Part shown: positions 24,730-34,034 of the stretch, in pieces
Numbering within the stretch: the stretch's first letter is position 1
How the letters are laid out: each line of letters begins with the position of its first letter
DNA from: JBDRRP01 sp964446485
Lineage (GTDB): Bacteria > Desulfobacterota > Desulfobacteria > Desulfobacterales > JBDRRP01
Direction: 5' to 3'
Length of the DNA: 64,000 nucleotides
NCBI GenBank assembly: GCA_964446485.1
Contig: CAYUOU010000011.1
Location: forward strand, 1-64,000
Position numbers and translations under genes: made by a program
The notes under the pieces: model-generated
Database searches by the model: none
What the model was told of the DNA's origin: nothing
Seen by the model: only the letters and a program-made list of their open reading frames with translations

Positions 24730-26463
24730 TCAGCGGACGATCTTCACCAGCGCATACCCCCGGTTTTCCGCCATCGCCTGGGTCCATTCTGAAAAAAATT
24801 CGGCGGCGGAGGCCAGTTGCGGCGGGCTCAGATTGTCGGCCAGCCACCGATCGAGCAGCGGCGTGTACATCATCAGGTAATCATGGCCGCGTGCCGATAG
24901 GAACCGGGCCATCGCCGCCGGTGAATCGCTGCTGCGGATCGCCTTCAGCAGTACCCCGGCGCCGTCTGTGACGGGCAGATCGCTGTAGTAATAGCGCCCT
25001 CCTAGAAACAGTCCCAGCAGCTCGCTATCGGCGGACAGGTGGCGGTTGGCATAGAAGAAAAGCGCCGTCTCGGGGCGCTGGGCGATGATGTACTCATCCC
25101 GCGTCATGCGGCCGGAAAGCGTATCCATCGGCGCGACCCGCCCCCACAGATCGGCGACGTACCGGGCATTGACGATCATCAGCGCCGCCACACCCGCAAC
25201 CAGCAGTGCGCGCATGAGGTGCGCCCGCTGGCCAGCAGCGACCGTGTCGATCCATTGGGCGGCGCCGCGGATCCCGTAGACGCTCAGGATCACCAGGGGC
25301 GGCACGGCCGGCAGGATCCAGCGGATGCGCATATCGATCTGAAAAAAAACGATCCCGATATAGAGCGCGGCAAACGCCAGCCAGATGCTGTTGGCGCGTC
25401 TGCCGCGGTCGGTCTGAAACCGTCGTGTCAAAAGGGCCAGCACCGGCAGCAGCAACAGGTAGGGGTTGAGCGCCCCATCAAAAAACTGCGGGTTGTCGTC
25501 AACGCCCTGGAAGAAAACCCTCAGCGGCACCAGCGCGATCATCCACCAGGGCTCGCCAAAGGCCAGTCGCCGGTAGGAAAAATGATCCAATGGCGGGAGC
25601 GCCCCGGCCACAACCGACACCTCACCGGCGGAAGAGACGTTAAAGACACCGTGAAACAGGGGATACAGCGGATTTCCGGTCCACAGTGCGTTGCGGACGG
25701 CCCAGGGGGAAAACACCAGCACCGCCACCGTAAAAAACAGGGCTGCCGGCGCCAATGCCCGCGCACTGGCCCATCCGCCGAGCCGGTTACGGCGAACGTA
25801 AACGAACGGGATCATCAACGCCATTAAACATAAAACGATGAGCCCATTGTATTTGGCCCCCATGCATAGTCCACAGAAAATACCGGAAAGCATCAGGTGT
25901 TTGACGGCGAATTGCGTCTCCGTCCATCGAATGAAGCACATGATCGATGCCGTTGAGAAAAAGACCAATCCAAGGTCGACATAGGCAACCGTGGAAAGAC
26001 GGACAACGATGGGCAGGGAAAGAAACAACGCCCCACCGACGACCCCATAGAGAAGACTCAGCCGTTTTCGAAGGTAATCGATGATCAAAGCGGTGGTCAG
26101 CAGCCCGAAGGCCAGATGGATATAGGCAGGGGCAACATCATTGCCGAAGTACAGGGGCACCATGTACAGCAGCTGAATGTTCATCGGGTAGTAGCTGAAC
26201 GGGATATCGGGCAACTCCCCCAGCTGCCCCATTTGAAGATACCGTTTGGGGACGAGGAGGTGGTGCGACAGCGCGTCCCGGCTCACCGGAGGCACCGACC
26301 CCATCATCACCATGGCGCCGGCCAGGACCAGCATGACCGGGATAATGGAAAAAACGAGAATCTGTTGGCGGCGAAAGAGCATTATTCGATGCCATCGTGA
26401 CGGCGGCAGCGCCGACGCATCTGCGGTTAACACCAATGGGTCACCGATATGGCTTCCGGTCAT
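24730..26463 (-). CDS. PMT/ArnT-like membrane glycosyltransferase (GT-C)
   Basis: This 577-residue polytopic protein has a cytoplasmic lead, then about 11-12 helices. The first periplasmic loop carries VSRDALSHHLLVPKRYLQ, where the Asp is in the position of the GT-C catalytic acid, and FSYYPMNIQLLYM. It resembles GT39/GT83-type enzymes that take a sugar from a polyprenyl-phosphate donor in the periplasm and transfer it to protein, lipid or glycan. The C-terminal ~100 residues form a soluble domain. It is the last gene of a seven-gene leftward operon with two TMTC-like proteins and two DPM1-like enzymes. Family is likely, substrate unknown. Confidence 0.75.
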   Translation of the reverse strand: MTGSHIGDPLVLTADASALPPSRWHRIMLFRRQQILVFSIIPVMLVLAGAMVMMGSVPPVSRDALSHHLLVPKRYLQMGQLGELPDIPFSYYPMNIQLLYMVPLYFGNDVAPAYIHLAFGLLTTALIIDYLRKRLSLLYGVVGGALFLSLPIVVRLSTVAYVDLGLVFFSTASIMCFIRWTETQFAVKHLMLSGIFCGLCMGAKYNGLIVLCLMALMIPFVYVRRNRLGGWASARALAPAALFFTVAVLVFSPWAVRNALWTGNPLYPLFHGVFNVSSAGEVSVVAGALPPLDHFSYRRLAFGEPWWMIALVPLRVFFQGVDDNPQFFDGALNPYLLLLPVLALLTRRFQTDRGRRANSIWLAFAALYIGIVFFQIDMRIRWILPAVPPLVILSVYGIRGAAQWIDTVAAGQRAHLMRALLVAGVAALMIVNARYVADLWGRVAPMDTLSGRMTRDEYIIAQRPETALFFYANRHLSADSELLGLFLGGRYYYSDLPVTDGAGVLLKAIRSSDSPAAMARFLSARGHDYLMMYTPLLDRWLADNLSPPQLASAAEFFSEWTQAMAENRGYALVKIVR

Positions 26464-26502
26464 CTGAACCGATGGTGGTCAGACATTGCAATGCAGCAGC
26501 GA

Positions 26503-27258
26503 TCATTGCCCTTCTTGGGGGAACCGTCTTGACGGGCGCCACCCCCATCGTGCCAGGCGAAAGTCCAGGGCCGTGGCCAGGCAGCCGACACCGTACTGAA
26601 TGCTTCTGGGTAAATTGATGGAAGACGCTTCCTTAAAATACTTCGTGGGGCAACTGATTTCGGCCACTGTGACGCCCAGCCAAATAATCTGCGCCAGCAT
26701 CTGATTGTCAAAAACGAAATCATCGCTGTTGCCCGCCAGCGGGAGACGCTCCAGCAGTGTCCTCGAAAACGCCCGATAGCCGGTATGGTATTCTGAGAGT
26801 TTGGCGCCCATGAGAAGGTTTTCCGTCAGGGTGAGAAATCGATTGGCCACATACTTCCACACCGGCATGCCGCCTTTAAGGGCATATCCGCCAAGAATCC
26901 GGGAACCCAGAACACAATGATACAGGCCGCTGCCAATCATGGCGGACATGGCCGGTATCAGCTTGGGGGTATATTGGTAGTCCGGGTGGACCATGATGAT
27001 GATGTCTCCACCGGCCTCCAGGGCCAGCCGGTAGCAGGTTTTCTGATTGGCGCCGTAGCCGCGATTGCGCGAATGGCGATGCACCGTCGACATAGGCAGC
27101 GATTCCGCCACGGCCGGCGTATCGTCTCCGCTGCCGTCATCCACGATGATCACGTGGTCAACGACACCCTGGGACATGACCTCTTCATAGGTTCTTTGGA
27201 GGGTCAAGGCGGCATTGTATGCAGGCATGACAACGATGATCCGTTGGTTATGGTACAT
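26503..27258 (-). CDS. DPM1-like glycosyltransferase family 2
   Basis: This 251-residue protein is of the polyprenyl-phosphate sugar synthase type: IIVVMPAYNAALTLQRTYEE, VIIVDDGSGDDTPAVAE, GDIIIMVHPDYQYTPKL and the acceptor region YHTGYRAFSRTLLERLP. No membrane helices follow the catalytic domain. It should load a nucleotide sugar onto polyprenyl phosphate on the cytoplasmic face. Its start lies 11 bases inside the end of the TMTC-like gene upstream, pointing to a functional pair. The metal site HPDYQY replaces the more usual DADLQ, so metal binding may differ. Confidence 0.83.
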   Translation of the reverse strand: MYHNQRIIVVMPAYNAALTLQRTYEEVMSQGVVDHVIIVDDGSGDDTPAVAESLPMSTVHRHSRNRGYGANQKTCYRLALEAGGDIIIMVHPDYQYTPKLIPAMSAMIGSGLYHCVLGSRILGGYALKGGMPVWKYVANRFLTLTENLLMGAKLSEYHTGYRAFSRTLLERLPLAGNSDDFVFDNQMLAQIIWLGVTVAEISCPTKYFKEASSINLPRSIQYGVGCLATALDFRLARWGWRPSRRFPQEGQ

Positions 27259-29023
27259 GGGGCACCTTCATTCCGTTCACATTGCCCACCCGTGAAAACC
27301 GGGTGAGGTTGTTCGCTGCACTCTCATATCCAGGTTTGAGTTCGAGGGCCCGGCGAAACTGAGCGATGGCCTGTGTCACATCGCCTTTTCTGGCCAGCGC
27401 CACGCCCAGGTTGTTGTAGGCTGTTGCCGAAGCGGGATCAATGGCCAGGGCCTGTCGATACTGGATGATGGCGGCATTGAGCGCTCCCCTTCGGGCATAG
27501 AGGTTCCCTAAATTGATCTTCGCCTTTTTCAGCGCCCCATCACGTCGAAGGGCATCCAGCAGATACGCTTCGGCTGCTTCCGTTTCACCGACCGTCATCA
27601 GGGCCGCGCCTAAATTGGATCGAATTTCCGCATCCCCGGGATTGCGCCGCAGCGCTTCCCGGTAGTGTCCAATGGCCGCCTCCGTGTCGCCGCTGTCCTC
27701 CAATGCAACGCCGAGGGAGTTATGAATGAGCGGGTGACTGCCCACCACGGCGAGGGCGTGCGTAAACAGCGCGCGACTGTCTCGCCAGTGGCGTACCTGC
27801 TGCCGGGTGATTCCCGCCACCACCAGCAGGATCAGCACCCCAATTACAGTCATCAACCGCCGGCGCCGGGGCCCTGAAGTTTCCCCGGGAATGCTCCAGG
27901 CCACCATAACAAACACGCCGATCAGGGGCACGTAAGCGAACCGGTCAGCCATGGAGAACTGTCCGATCTGCACCAGCCCAATCACCGGTACCAGAGAGCC
28001 GAGATACCACAGCCAGCCCACTACAAGCCAGGGCCTCGCCCTTACGCCCCGTATCGCCATCCATGAGATCGCCAATAGAACGAACACCGACAGGAGAAGT
28101 GGTGCCGCAGCGGGCATCCCCGGGTGAGGATACAATACCGTGAGATCCGACGGCCAAACCATCTTTCTCAAATATATACCGTAACTCATCAACGCATTGG
28201 CCAGCCTGACGGATAAGGGATGCGCCTCCATGGAAGACAGGGCACCGCCGCGATCCTGTGCCACATAGGCCATCACACTGAAGCCCGCTGTGAGAGCGAA
28301 AAACGGCACCTTCTCGATAACGAGCCGGGAAAGCGTGCGGGTCGGACAGTGTAGGACCAAGACACCGTCGGATTCGGGCGTCGGCAAGACGCCCCATCGC
28401 CGCAGCGGCCACGCATCCAACAGCAGTAAAACGAATGGCAGGGTCACCAGCATGGGTTTGGCCATGAGGCCAAGGAGAAAGCAGAGAAAGACCGGCACGT
28501 ACCTCTTTAGCCGGGGCCGCTGGGCATACCGGGCGTACGTCCACAGGGTCGCCATCCAGAAAACCGTGCTGAGCACGTTTTTCCGCTCGGACACCCATGC
28601 CACCGACTCCACGTTAAGGGGGTGCAGGGCAAACAAAGCCACCACCAACCCGCTGCGCCACACGGATCCGGTCATACAGCGCAAAGCGGCGTAAAGCATC
28701 AACGTGCCGGCAATGTGAAGCACCAAGTTGGTGAACAAAAACCCGCCGGCGTTCATGCCGTAAACAGACATATCGAAGAAATATGAAAGCCAGGTCAGGG
28801 GCTGCCAGAAATTAAAATACAGTGAGGTGAAGGCCCAGCGTAGGCCCTCCATCGAAAACCCCTTGGCGAGGTGGGGGTTTTCCGTGATGTAAGCTGGATC
28901 GTCATAATTGACAAAGCTGTGGTCAAAGACACCCCAATAGGTCCAGAAAATGGCCAAGATCAACGCCACGCAGACAATAAGGTCGCCATGGCGATGCGTC
29001 GGTGTAGTGGGTCCGCGACTCAC
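27248..29023 (-). CDS. TMTC-like membrane protein with TPR repeats (putative O-glycosyltransferase)
   Basis: This 591-residue protein has an N-terminal multi-helix domain (about residues 10-400) and then about five TPR units (IHNSLGVALEDSGDTEAAIG, IRSNLGAALMTVGETEAAEA, YNNLGVALARKGDVTQAIAQ). Key motifs are VNYDDPAYITENPHL in the first outer loop (acid pair typical of GT-C catalysis), FWQPLTWLSYFFD, and ALHPLNVESVAWVSERKNVL. These match the TMTC/bacterial TPR-membrane family; eukaryotic TMTCs are O-mannosyltransferases of cadherins (GT105). Here it would use a polyprenyl-phosphate sugar, perhaps made by the overlapping GT2. Start overlaps the DUF362 stop (ATGA). Enzymatic role is inference from family. 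Confidence 0.8.
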   Translation of the reverse strand: MSRGPTTPTHRHGDLIVCVALILAIFWTYWGVFDHSFVNYDDPAYITENPHLAKGFSMEGLRWAFTSLYFNFWQPLTWLSYFFDMSVYGMNAGGFLFTNLVLHIAGTLMLYAALRCMTGSVWRSGLVVALFALHPLNVESVAWVSERKNVLSTVFWMATLWTYARYAQRPRLKRYVPVFLCFLLGLMAKPMLVTLPFVLLLLDAWPLRRWGVLPTPESDGVLVLHCPTRTLSRLVIEKVPFFALTAGFSVMAYVAQDRGGALSSMEAHPLSVRLANALMSYGIYLRKMVWPSDLTVLYPHPGMPAAAPLLLSVFVLLAISWMAIRGVRARPWLVVGWLWYLGSLVPVIGLVQIGQFSMADRFAYVPLIGVFVMVAWSIPGETSGPRRRRLMTVIGVLILLVVAGITRQQVRHWRDSRALFTHALAVVGSHPLIHNSLGVALEDSGDTEAAIGHYREALRRNPGDAEIRSNLGAALMTVGETEAAEAYLLDALRRDGALKKAKINLGNLYARRGALNAAIIQYRQALAIDPASATAYNNLGVALARKGDVTQAIAQFRRALELKPGYESAANNLTRFSRVGNVNGMKVPHVP

Positions 29024-30039
29024 AAACGCAGATCCCGGTGGGCAGGGATGTTGTCCAACAGATGGAATCGTCGCTGCACCGATGCGATGGATTCCCCCCG
29101 CTGCGCGATCTCAGATGCCCGAATGGGTCCCAGGGATAAAGCGGCGGCGGACAAGTAAGGCACCTTTTCCGGATTCACCGCCATGATTCTGGCGCAGGTG
29201 GCGTCGACGGCAGGCAGGTTCCTTCCCATGACGAGTACGCCGGCATCCACCGGATTTCCCATGATGGGTCCGTCGCCCTCCATGCCGACGATGCCGTCCA
29301 CAATGGCCAGGTGGGGCCGCACCGTGGCGGTAATATCGGTGATGCAGCCCGGAATGCCGGCCACGTGGAGCACGTTCTTCGGCCATCCGTAATAGTCTCC
29401 GGGAAGAACGCCGAAAAGGTTCTTCATGGACAGTGTGACGCCGACCCAATGGTGGGTCTTCATTTTGGCCATGGACACGATAACATCTGCCCGCCCGAGT
29501 TCCTTGGGCAGCAGGAAAGACTTCAGCGAGGTCGCGCGGCCATTGTTGGGCATGATGAACACGGCCGCCCGATTTAAATCCACAAATGGAATGTGGTCCT
29601 CAGCCAGGATGTCCGCAAAGCCGGATTCCTCCAACACCATGATGGCATCCCGTCGATGCCCGGAGCCTTCGGCGACGACGACGGCGCTGGCACCCAGGTG
29701 TAGAAAGGCTTCAATGGCTGCCCTGACCACCAGCGGGTGGGTGTTGATGTGGCGTGCAGTGCGGTGGGGCTCCACCAGGTTGGGTTTGAGCAGGACGCGT
29801 TTGCCGGCAATCTCGGCGGCGTTGACCCCGAGTTCTGCAAGCCCCTGCAGAAGGTGTTGGCGTATATTGGCATGATACCCGGGAACCTTGGCGATGAACG
29901 TGGCGGCAAGCACATCGTTTCGGTTTACCCATAACGAGCCGGCCACGGCGGCGCCCCCGAGGATGCCGCCAGCGGTGGACAACCGGATGAACTGGCGGCG
30001 TGTCATGTCGCCGTTGCGGGGAAGATGTTGATCCTTCAT
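29020..30039 (-). CDS. Tat-exported DUF362 protein
   Basis: This 339-residue protein starts at ATG 30039, overlapping the stop of the upstream toroid gene (ATGA). The N-terminus carries a twin-arginine signal: TRRQFIRLSTAGG followed by a hydrophobic stretch ending near residue 45. The DUF362 domain shows VLLKPNLVEPHRTARHINTH, VVAEGSGH, VSMAKMKTHHWVGVTLSMKN and VDGIVGMEGDGP. DUF362 proteins are often linked to iron-sulfur proteins; no cysteine cluster motif is visible here. Its function is not established. Its place between a TMTC-like and a toroid gene in one operon suggests a periplasmic role in the same process. Confidence 0.85.
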   Translation of the reverse strand: MKDQHLPRNGDMTRRQFIRLSTAGGILGGAAVAGSLWVNRNDVLAATFIAKVPGYHANIRQHLLQGLAELGVNAAEIAGKRVLLKPNLVEPHRTARHINTHPLVVRAAIEAFLHLGASAVVVAEGSGHRRDAIMVLEESGFADILAEDHIPFVDLNRAAVFIMPNNGRATSLKSFLLPKELGRADVIVSMAKMKTHHWVGVTLSMKNLFGVLPGDYYGWPKNVLHVAGIPGCITDITATVRPHLAIVDGIVGMEGDGPIMGNPVDAGVLVMGRNLPAVDATCARIMAVNPEKVPYLSAAALSLGPIRASEIAQRGESIASVQRRFHLLDNIPAHRDLRL

Positions 30040-30923
30040 CTCATCGCCTCGCATGTCAAACCGCTGCTGCGGAAATACGCCACCATCAGCTGCGCCAGCA
30101 AATCGGTATCGTAGGTGCCGTATCGGCCCTGCAACTGTAGGCTCCCGATGATCTGTTCCTGAGCCGCTATGCCGTTCGTAGACCAGGCGCCGAGGCCGAG
30201 AACGGCCCACGCCAGAGACAGCGGCGAGGTCAGTCCTGGCAGGGCCTCCTGCAGGTAGGCCACGCTGTACTGCACGCGTTCTGTGGCCACTGCGCCCGTC
30301 AATGCACTTAGGGCATGGCCCGTGGTCTCCGGAAGAGGAAGTAATTGGGTTCCTAAAGCGTATGTCGCCCCGCAATTCCATCCCCCCGTGGGGATTTGGC
30401 GATTCATTAGCATCTTGGTGGCTTCGGCGATACGGGGGTGATCCTGATATCCACTGCAAATCAGCGCCATCATGGCAAAAGCGGTGGGAATGACCCATGA
30501 ATAGGTGCCATCCACCCAGGCCCAGCCCTTCAAGGATGAGTCGCTGCCCTGGGTCGGATCCCCCGCGTATGGGAAAGTGATGCCGCCCACGGAAAGCAGA
30601 AATTGGCTGGCGCGCTCACGGGCTGATCGCCATTTTGGGTCTTCGCCCCAGGCCAGGATCGCCAGCGGTGTGGGCCAATAGGCTTCGGGCAAATGGGGTG
30701 CCATGGGGATCCGACCGTCGGGCAATTGCGCCGCCATCAGGCGCCGGCAAGCCGATTGCGCCACCGCTGCGTGATTGCCGATGGCTTTCAGGGCCATAAC
30801 GGCCCAGGCCGTGGCATCCACGCTGAATGCGCCCTGGCGGCGTCTTGAAAAACCGCCGTCACTCAATGCGTTCTGGAGAATCATATCCAGGGCGATTCGA
30901 ATCTCTTGGGTGGGTGTCGTCAT
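30036..30923 (-). CDS. Alpha-toroid (prenyltransferase/squalene-cyclase repeat) protein
   Basis: This 295-residue protein is built from repeats such as DGGFSRRRQGAFSVDATAWA, MALKAIG, TGGWNCGATYALG and LAWAVLGLGAWSTNG, the alpha/alpha-toroid pattern of prenyltransferase beta subunits and squalene-hopene cyclases. It lacks a signal peptide and the DxDD catalytic motif of cyclases is not seen, so it may bind a prenyl chain rather than cyclise it. It is in one operon with DPM1-like and TMTC-like genes, so contact with polyprenyl carriers is an attractive but unproved idea. Stop overlaps the start of the DUF362 gene. Confidence 0.7.
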   Translation of the reverse strand: MTTPTQEIRIALDMILQNALSDGGFSRRRQGAFSVDATAWAVMALKAIGNHAAVAQSACRRLMAAQLPDGRIPMAPHLPEAYWPTPLAILAWGEDPKWRSARERASQFLLSVGGITFPYAGDPTQGSDSSLKGWAWVDGTYSWVIPTAFAMMALICSGYQDHPRIAEATKMLMNRQIPTGGWNCGATYALGTQLLPLPETTGHALSALTGAVATERVQYSVAYLQEALPGLTSPLSLAWAVLGLGAWSTNGIAAQEQIIGSLQLQGRYGTYDTDLLAQLMVAYFRSSGLTCEAMR

Positions 30924-30979
30924 GCGTCCTATTTCCGGCAGGTCGACCGAAACTGGCAGGGGCGGGAGGCACTACTGCC

Positions 30980-31696
30980 TCAGCGAGTAAACCACCGGTG
31001 CCGATAGAGGTCGGCCAATTGGACCAGGTAGAGCCATTGCTGTGTCAAGGTGAGCTTGCTGTCACCGTGCACGCGGGTGCTGAAATGGATGGGCAGCTCC
31101 CGAATGCGTTCAGGGCGTCCCTTGACGATAATTTCGAGCCCGATTTTATAGCCGATGGGCCTCAGCCCTTGGCACCGCAGCCAAACCCGACGGGACATGG
31201 CAAAAAATCCAGTCATGGGGTCGCTGGTGGCGGCCAACGGCCGTGCCAGGAGACAGGCCAGTTTTGAATTGAGGTAGCGGTAAACAGTCCATCGATCATC
31301 CGTACCCCCACCTGAAATATAACGGGAACCGACGACGAAATCAAACCCGGCGCGGACCGCTCCATAGAAAGCCGGAATCGATGCGGGGGGATGGGACAGA
31401 TCACCGTCCATCACCAACAGCACCGGCGAAACGGCGTGTTCAAGACCATGGACCACGGCAGAGGCCAGTCCACGATGGCGGTGTCTTACCAGAAGGCGCA
31501 GGGGCCGTTCGTCTCGGCGCAATTCTTCGCAGATCTCGGCGGTCCCGTCGCGGCTGTCATCGTCAACAATAATGAGTTCCCATCGAATGGCGGTTCCGTC
31601 CATCGCTGAAGCTATCTGATGGGTGAGCGCAGGGATGTTGGCGGCTTCGTTGAGCACCGGCACGACGATGGACAGATGGGGTATTGAAGGGCGCAT
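30980..31696 (-). CDS. DPM1-like glycosyltransferase family 2
   Basis: This protein of about 238 residues starts at ATG 31696, directly before the conserved LSIVVPVLNEAANIPALTHQ. Further motifs are LIIVDDDSRDGTAEICEELR, VLLVMDGDLSHPPASIPAFY (DxD site) and DPMTGFFAMSRRVW, the polyprenol-phosphate mannosyltransferase signature. A possible earlier start at 31744 adds 16 unconserved residues. It follows a TMTC-like gene and precedes the toroid gene, all on the minus strand. It should supply a polyprenyl-phosphate monosaccharide for the adjacent GT-C protein. Confidence 0.86.
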   Translation of the reverse strand: MRPSIPHLSIVVPVLNEAANIPALTHQIASAMDGTAIRWELIIVDDDSRDGTAEICEELRRDERPLRLLVRHRHRGLASAVVHGLEHAVSPVLLVMDGDLSHPPASIPAFYGAVRAGFDFVVGSRYISGGGTDDRWTVYRYLNSKLACLLARPLAATSDPMTGFFAMSRRVWLRCQGLRPIGYKIGLEIIVKGRPERIRELPIHFSTRVHGDSKLTLTQQWLYLVQLADLYRHRWFTR

Positions 31697-31771
31697 ATTT
31701 CTATCCCTATCGACGCAGTGCTGCAAGCGCCTGCCCGCCTTCACGCTGCAACGGCTGCCCCGCTGGTGCGG

Positions 31772-33874
31772 TCATGGTTGCATGGGATCCGCAAGCGTTT
31801 TCAAGGCGCGATCCAGGTTGGCCTGCGCCTGAACATCGCCGGGGGACAATAGCACAGCCTTTCGAAAGTGGACAACCGCATCGGCCGTACGACCGGTGCT
31901 TGCCAGGGCAATCCCCGCGTTGGTGTGAGCGGCGGCATACCTGGGACGGTGTTCGAGCGCGCGAAGGTAATACGACAGTGCCGCCGCGGGCTGGCCCTTG
32001 GCCAGGAAGCTGTTTCCCAGCAGGTAGAGGGCTTCAGCATCGGCTGGGTCCAGTTTCAGCGCGAGGCGAAGGTGCTTTATGGCCTTTTCCACAGCGCCCA
32101 GTTCCATCAGCACACCACCGAGGTTTCGATGGGCCTCAGCCCAATCGGGGTCCACGCTTACGGCCTGTTCAAAATATGTGGCTGCGGTTTGCTGGCGTCC
32201 GGTGCGGGAAAGGACGACGCCCAGGTTATTCAGCGCCTCCTTGTTGCCCGGCACCAGATGCAGCGCGCGCCGGTAATGGGTTTCAGCCAAGTCAAGCCGG
32301 TCTCGGGCGAGATGGATGTTGCCGATATTGAAATTGGCATAGGGATGATTGGGGTCGATGCGGTCCACTGCTACATACTGGGCCAGCGCCGCGTCCAACC
32401 GGCCGCGCCGTTCCAGCGCCACACCGAGTTTGTTCTGAGGACGGGCCTTGCCCGGCGACTTTGCTGCACTGTCAGCCCATAGGCTGAGATCGTCATGCCA
32501 GACTGCATTTCGCGAGACGGTCCAGAAGCTGAATACCGACAATACCACCACGAAGAGCACCAGGCGAATGGACGGCCGGTGAAGCCAGCGATAGACACCC
32601 GCGGCCGCCAGTGCGCAGACGGCCATGCCGGGGAGGTAGGTACGGTGTTCGAACACGAGTTCCAGCCCGATCACGGACGATTCGATGACCAGGTTGCCGA
32701 TAAACCACCAGATGCCAAATGATAACAGCATGTGGCGCCTGGCCGTCACCACCGCCGTTGCCGTCAGGGCGATGATGGCCACTGCGGATGCCAGTGTTGT
32801 CACCGGATCCACCAGAGAGTGGGACAGCGAAAACTGGTGGTCCAGGTTGAGTCGGGAGGGATGCGGAAAAGCCAATAGGGAAAGATAAAGCATCACCACC
32901 CGGGACTGTGTCAATAACCGCTGCAGTGGTGTAAAATCCCTGTGAGCGTAGTCAGCAAATATTCGCTCAACCGGTGCTGCTCCCAGGTACAAACCCACCA
33001 CGGCGATGATGCCCACAGCCAATAGGGCAAGTATGGGAAGATGCTTTCGCAGCCAGTCCCAACTGAGGTCTTGAAAAAAATACCATTCGTAAAGAACGAT
33101 GAACAGCGGCAACGTGAGGGCATTTTCTTTACAGCCCGATGCCAAGACGCCGGACATGACACAAAGGGAGTAAAACCCTGTTTTTCCCCCGCCGCTGACG
33201 GCCGTCCGCGCACGGGCATAACTCACCATGGACAGGAGATAGAACATGGCGGCCAGTCCATTCATTCGCTGCACAATGTAGGTGACGGTCTGCGTGTGCA
33301 GCGGGTGAACCAGCCAGATCAATGCCCCCCAGAACGCGCAGGCGGCAGACGGGCCGACATCCGGATGGCAGGTGGCGCTCGGCGGTGTTTCCCGGCCGGA
33401 TAAGTTTTCTTCGCGGTATGCCAGGGAGCAAGTTGCCTGCAGCAAAAAATAAAGTAGCACTGCCGTCGTCACATGAACCGCAATATTCACCAGGTGATAG
33501 CCGGCCACGGCGTCGCCGTGAACGAGGTAGTTCAAGGCAAAGGACAGGTTGGCTACCGGACGTCGTGAAGAGGGACTTTCGAAGGCGACGTCCGACACTT
33601 CATCGATACTCAGCCGGGTCATTCGGATATGCGGGTTGTCACGGATATTGGGGATGTCGTCGAAGACAAATGGCACGTGAAATGTGTTGGCGTAAAGAAG
33701 GAGCCCCAAACAAATGATCGTCGATATGCGAAAGGCCGGAAGCCGAATCATGGATTGAAGCGCTGCCGGAAAAAGACCACGGTCGGAATGGAGCAACCTG
33801 TCTTTTCTTCCTGAAAACGGGTCCACGCCTCGGGTTGAAGCCGGCGATGACGAGATGTCTCGGTCCTTTTGCAT
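31772..33874 (-). CDS. TMTC-like membrane protein with TPR repeats
   Basis: This protein has up to 700 residues. The membrane domain starts near residue 45. FVFDDIPNIRDNPHIRM holds the putative catalytic acid pair, RRPVANLSFALNYLVHG follows, then VHPLHTQTVTYIVQRMNGLA and CKENALTLPLFIVLYEW. The C-terminal third has about seven TPR units (for example NFNIGNIHLARDRLDLAETH and HRNLGGVLMELGAVEKAIKH). It is the first gene of the seven-gene leftward operon. The start is uncertain: ATG 33874 gives a 41-residue hydrophilic lead, ATG 33751 starts just before the first helix; neither has a clear ribosome site. Role inferred as polyprenyl-phosphate-sugar O-glycosyltransferase. Confidence 0.8.
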   Translation of the reverse strand: MQKDRDISSSPASTRGVDPFSGRKDRLLHSDRGLFPAALQSMIRLPAFRISTIICLGLLLYANTFHVPFVFDDIPNIRDNPHIRMTRLSIDEVSDVAFESPSSRRPVANLSFALNYLVHGDAVAGYHLVNIAVHVTTAVLLYFLLQATCSLAYREENLSGRETPPSATCHPDVGPSAACAFWGALIWLVHPLHTQTVTYIVQRMNGLAAMFYLLSMVSYARARTAVSGGGKTGFYSLCVMSGVLASGCKENALTLPLFIVLYEWYFFQDLSWDWLRKHLPILALLAVGIIAVVGLYLGAAPVERIFADYAHRDFTPLQRLLTQSRVVMLYLSLLAFPHPSRLNLDHQFSLSHSLVDPVTTLASAVAIIALTATAVVTARRHMLLSFGIWWFIGNLVIESSVIGLELVFEHRTYLPGMAVCALAAAGVYRWLHRPSIRLVLFVVVLSVFSFWTVSRNAVWHDDLSLWADSAAKSPGKARPQNKLGVALERRGRLDAALAQYVAVDRIDPNHPYANFNIGNIHLARDRLDLAETHYRRALHLVPGNKEALNNLGVVLSRTGRQQTAATYFEQAVSVDPDWAEAHRNLGGVLMELGAVEKAIKHLRLALKLDPADAEALYLLGNSFLAKGQPAAALSYYLRALEHRPRYAAAHTNAGIALASTGRTADAVVHFRKAVLLSPGDVQAQANLDRALKTLADPMQP

Positions 33875-34034
33875 GGGTGTTTTCTATACCGTTTTCCTGC
33901 GGCCTGCAATGCCCCGGCGGCAGCCATCAGCTCCCGTCGCTGCCCTTGCCCCCGGCCCTACCCTTGGTAGCGACGGGGGACACCAACGCCACCGCCAAGT
34001 TGCCGCCTCAACCGTTCTATGGTATTCCCGGCTA

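Noticed and set aside
30036..30923. Squalene-hopene cyclase
   Set aside because: The protein is only 295 residues, about half the cyclase length, and no DxDD motif is visible; only the toroid fold is supported.
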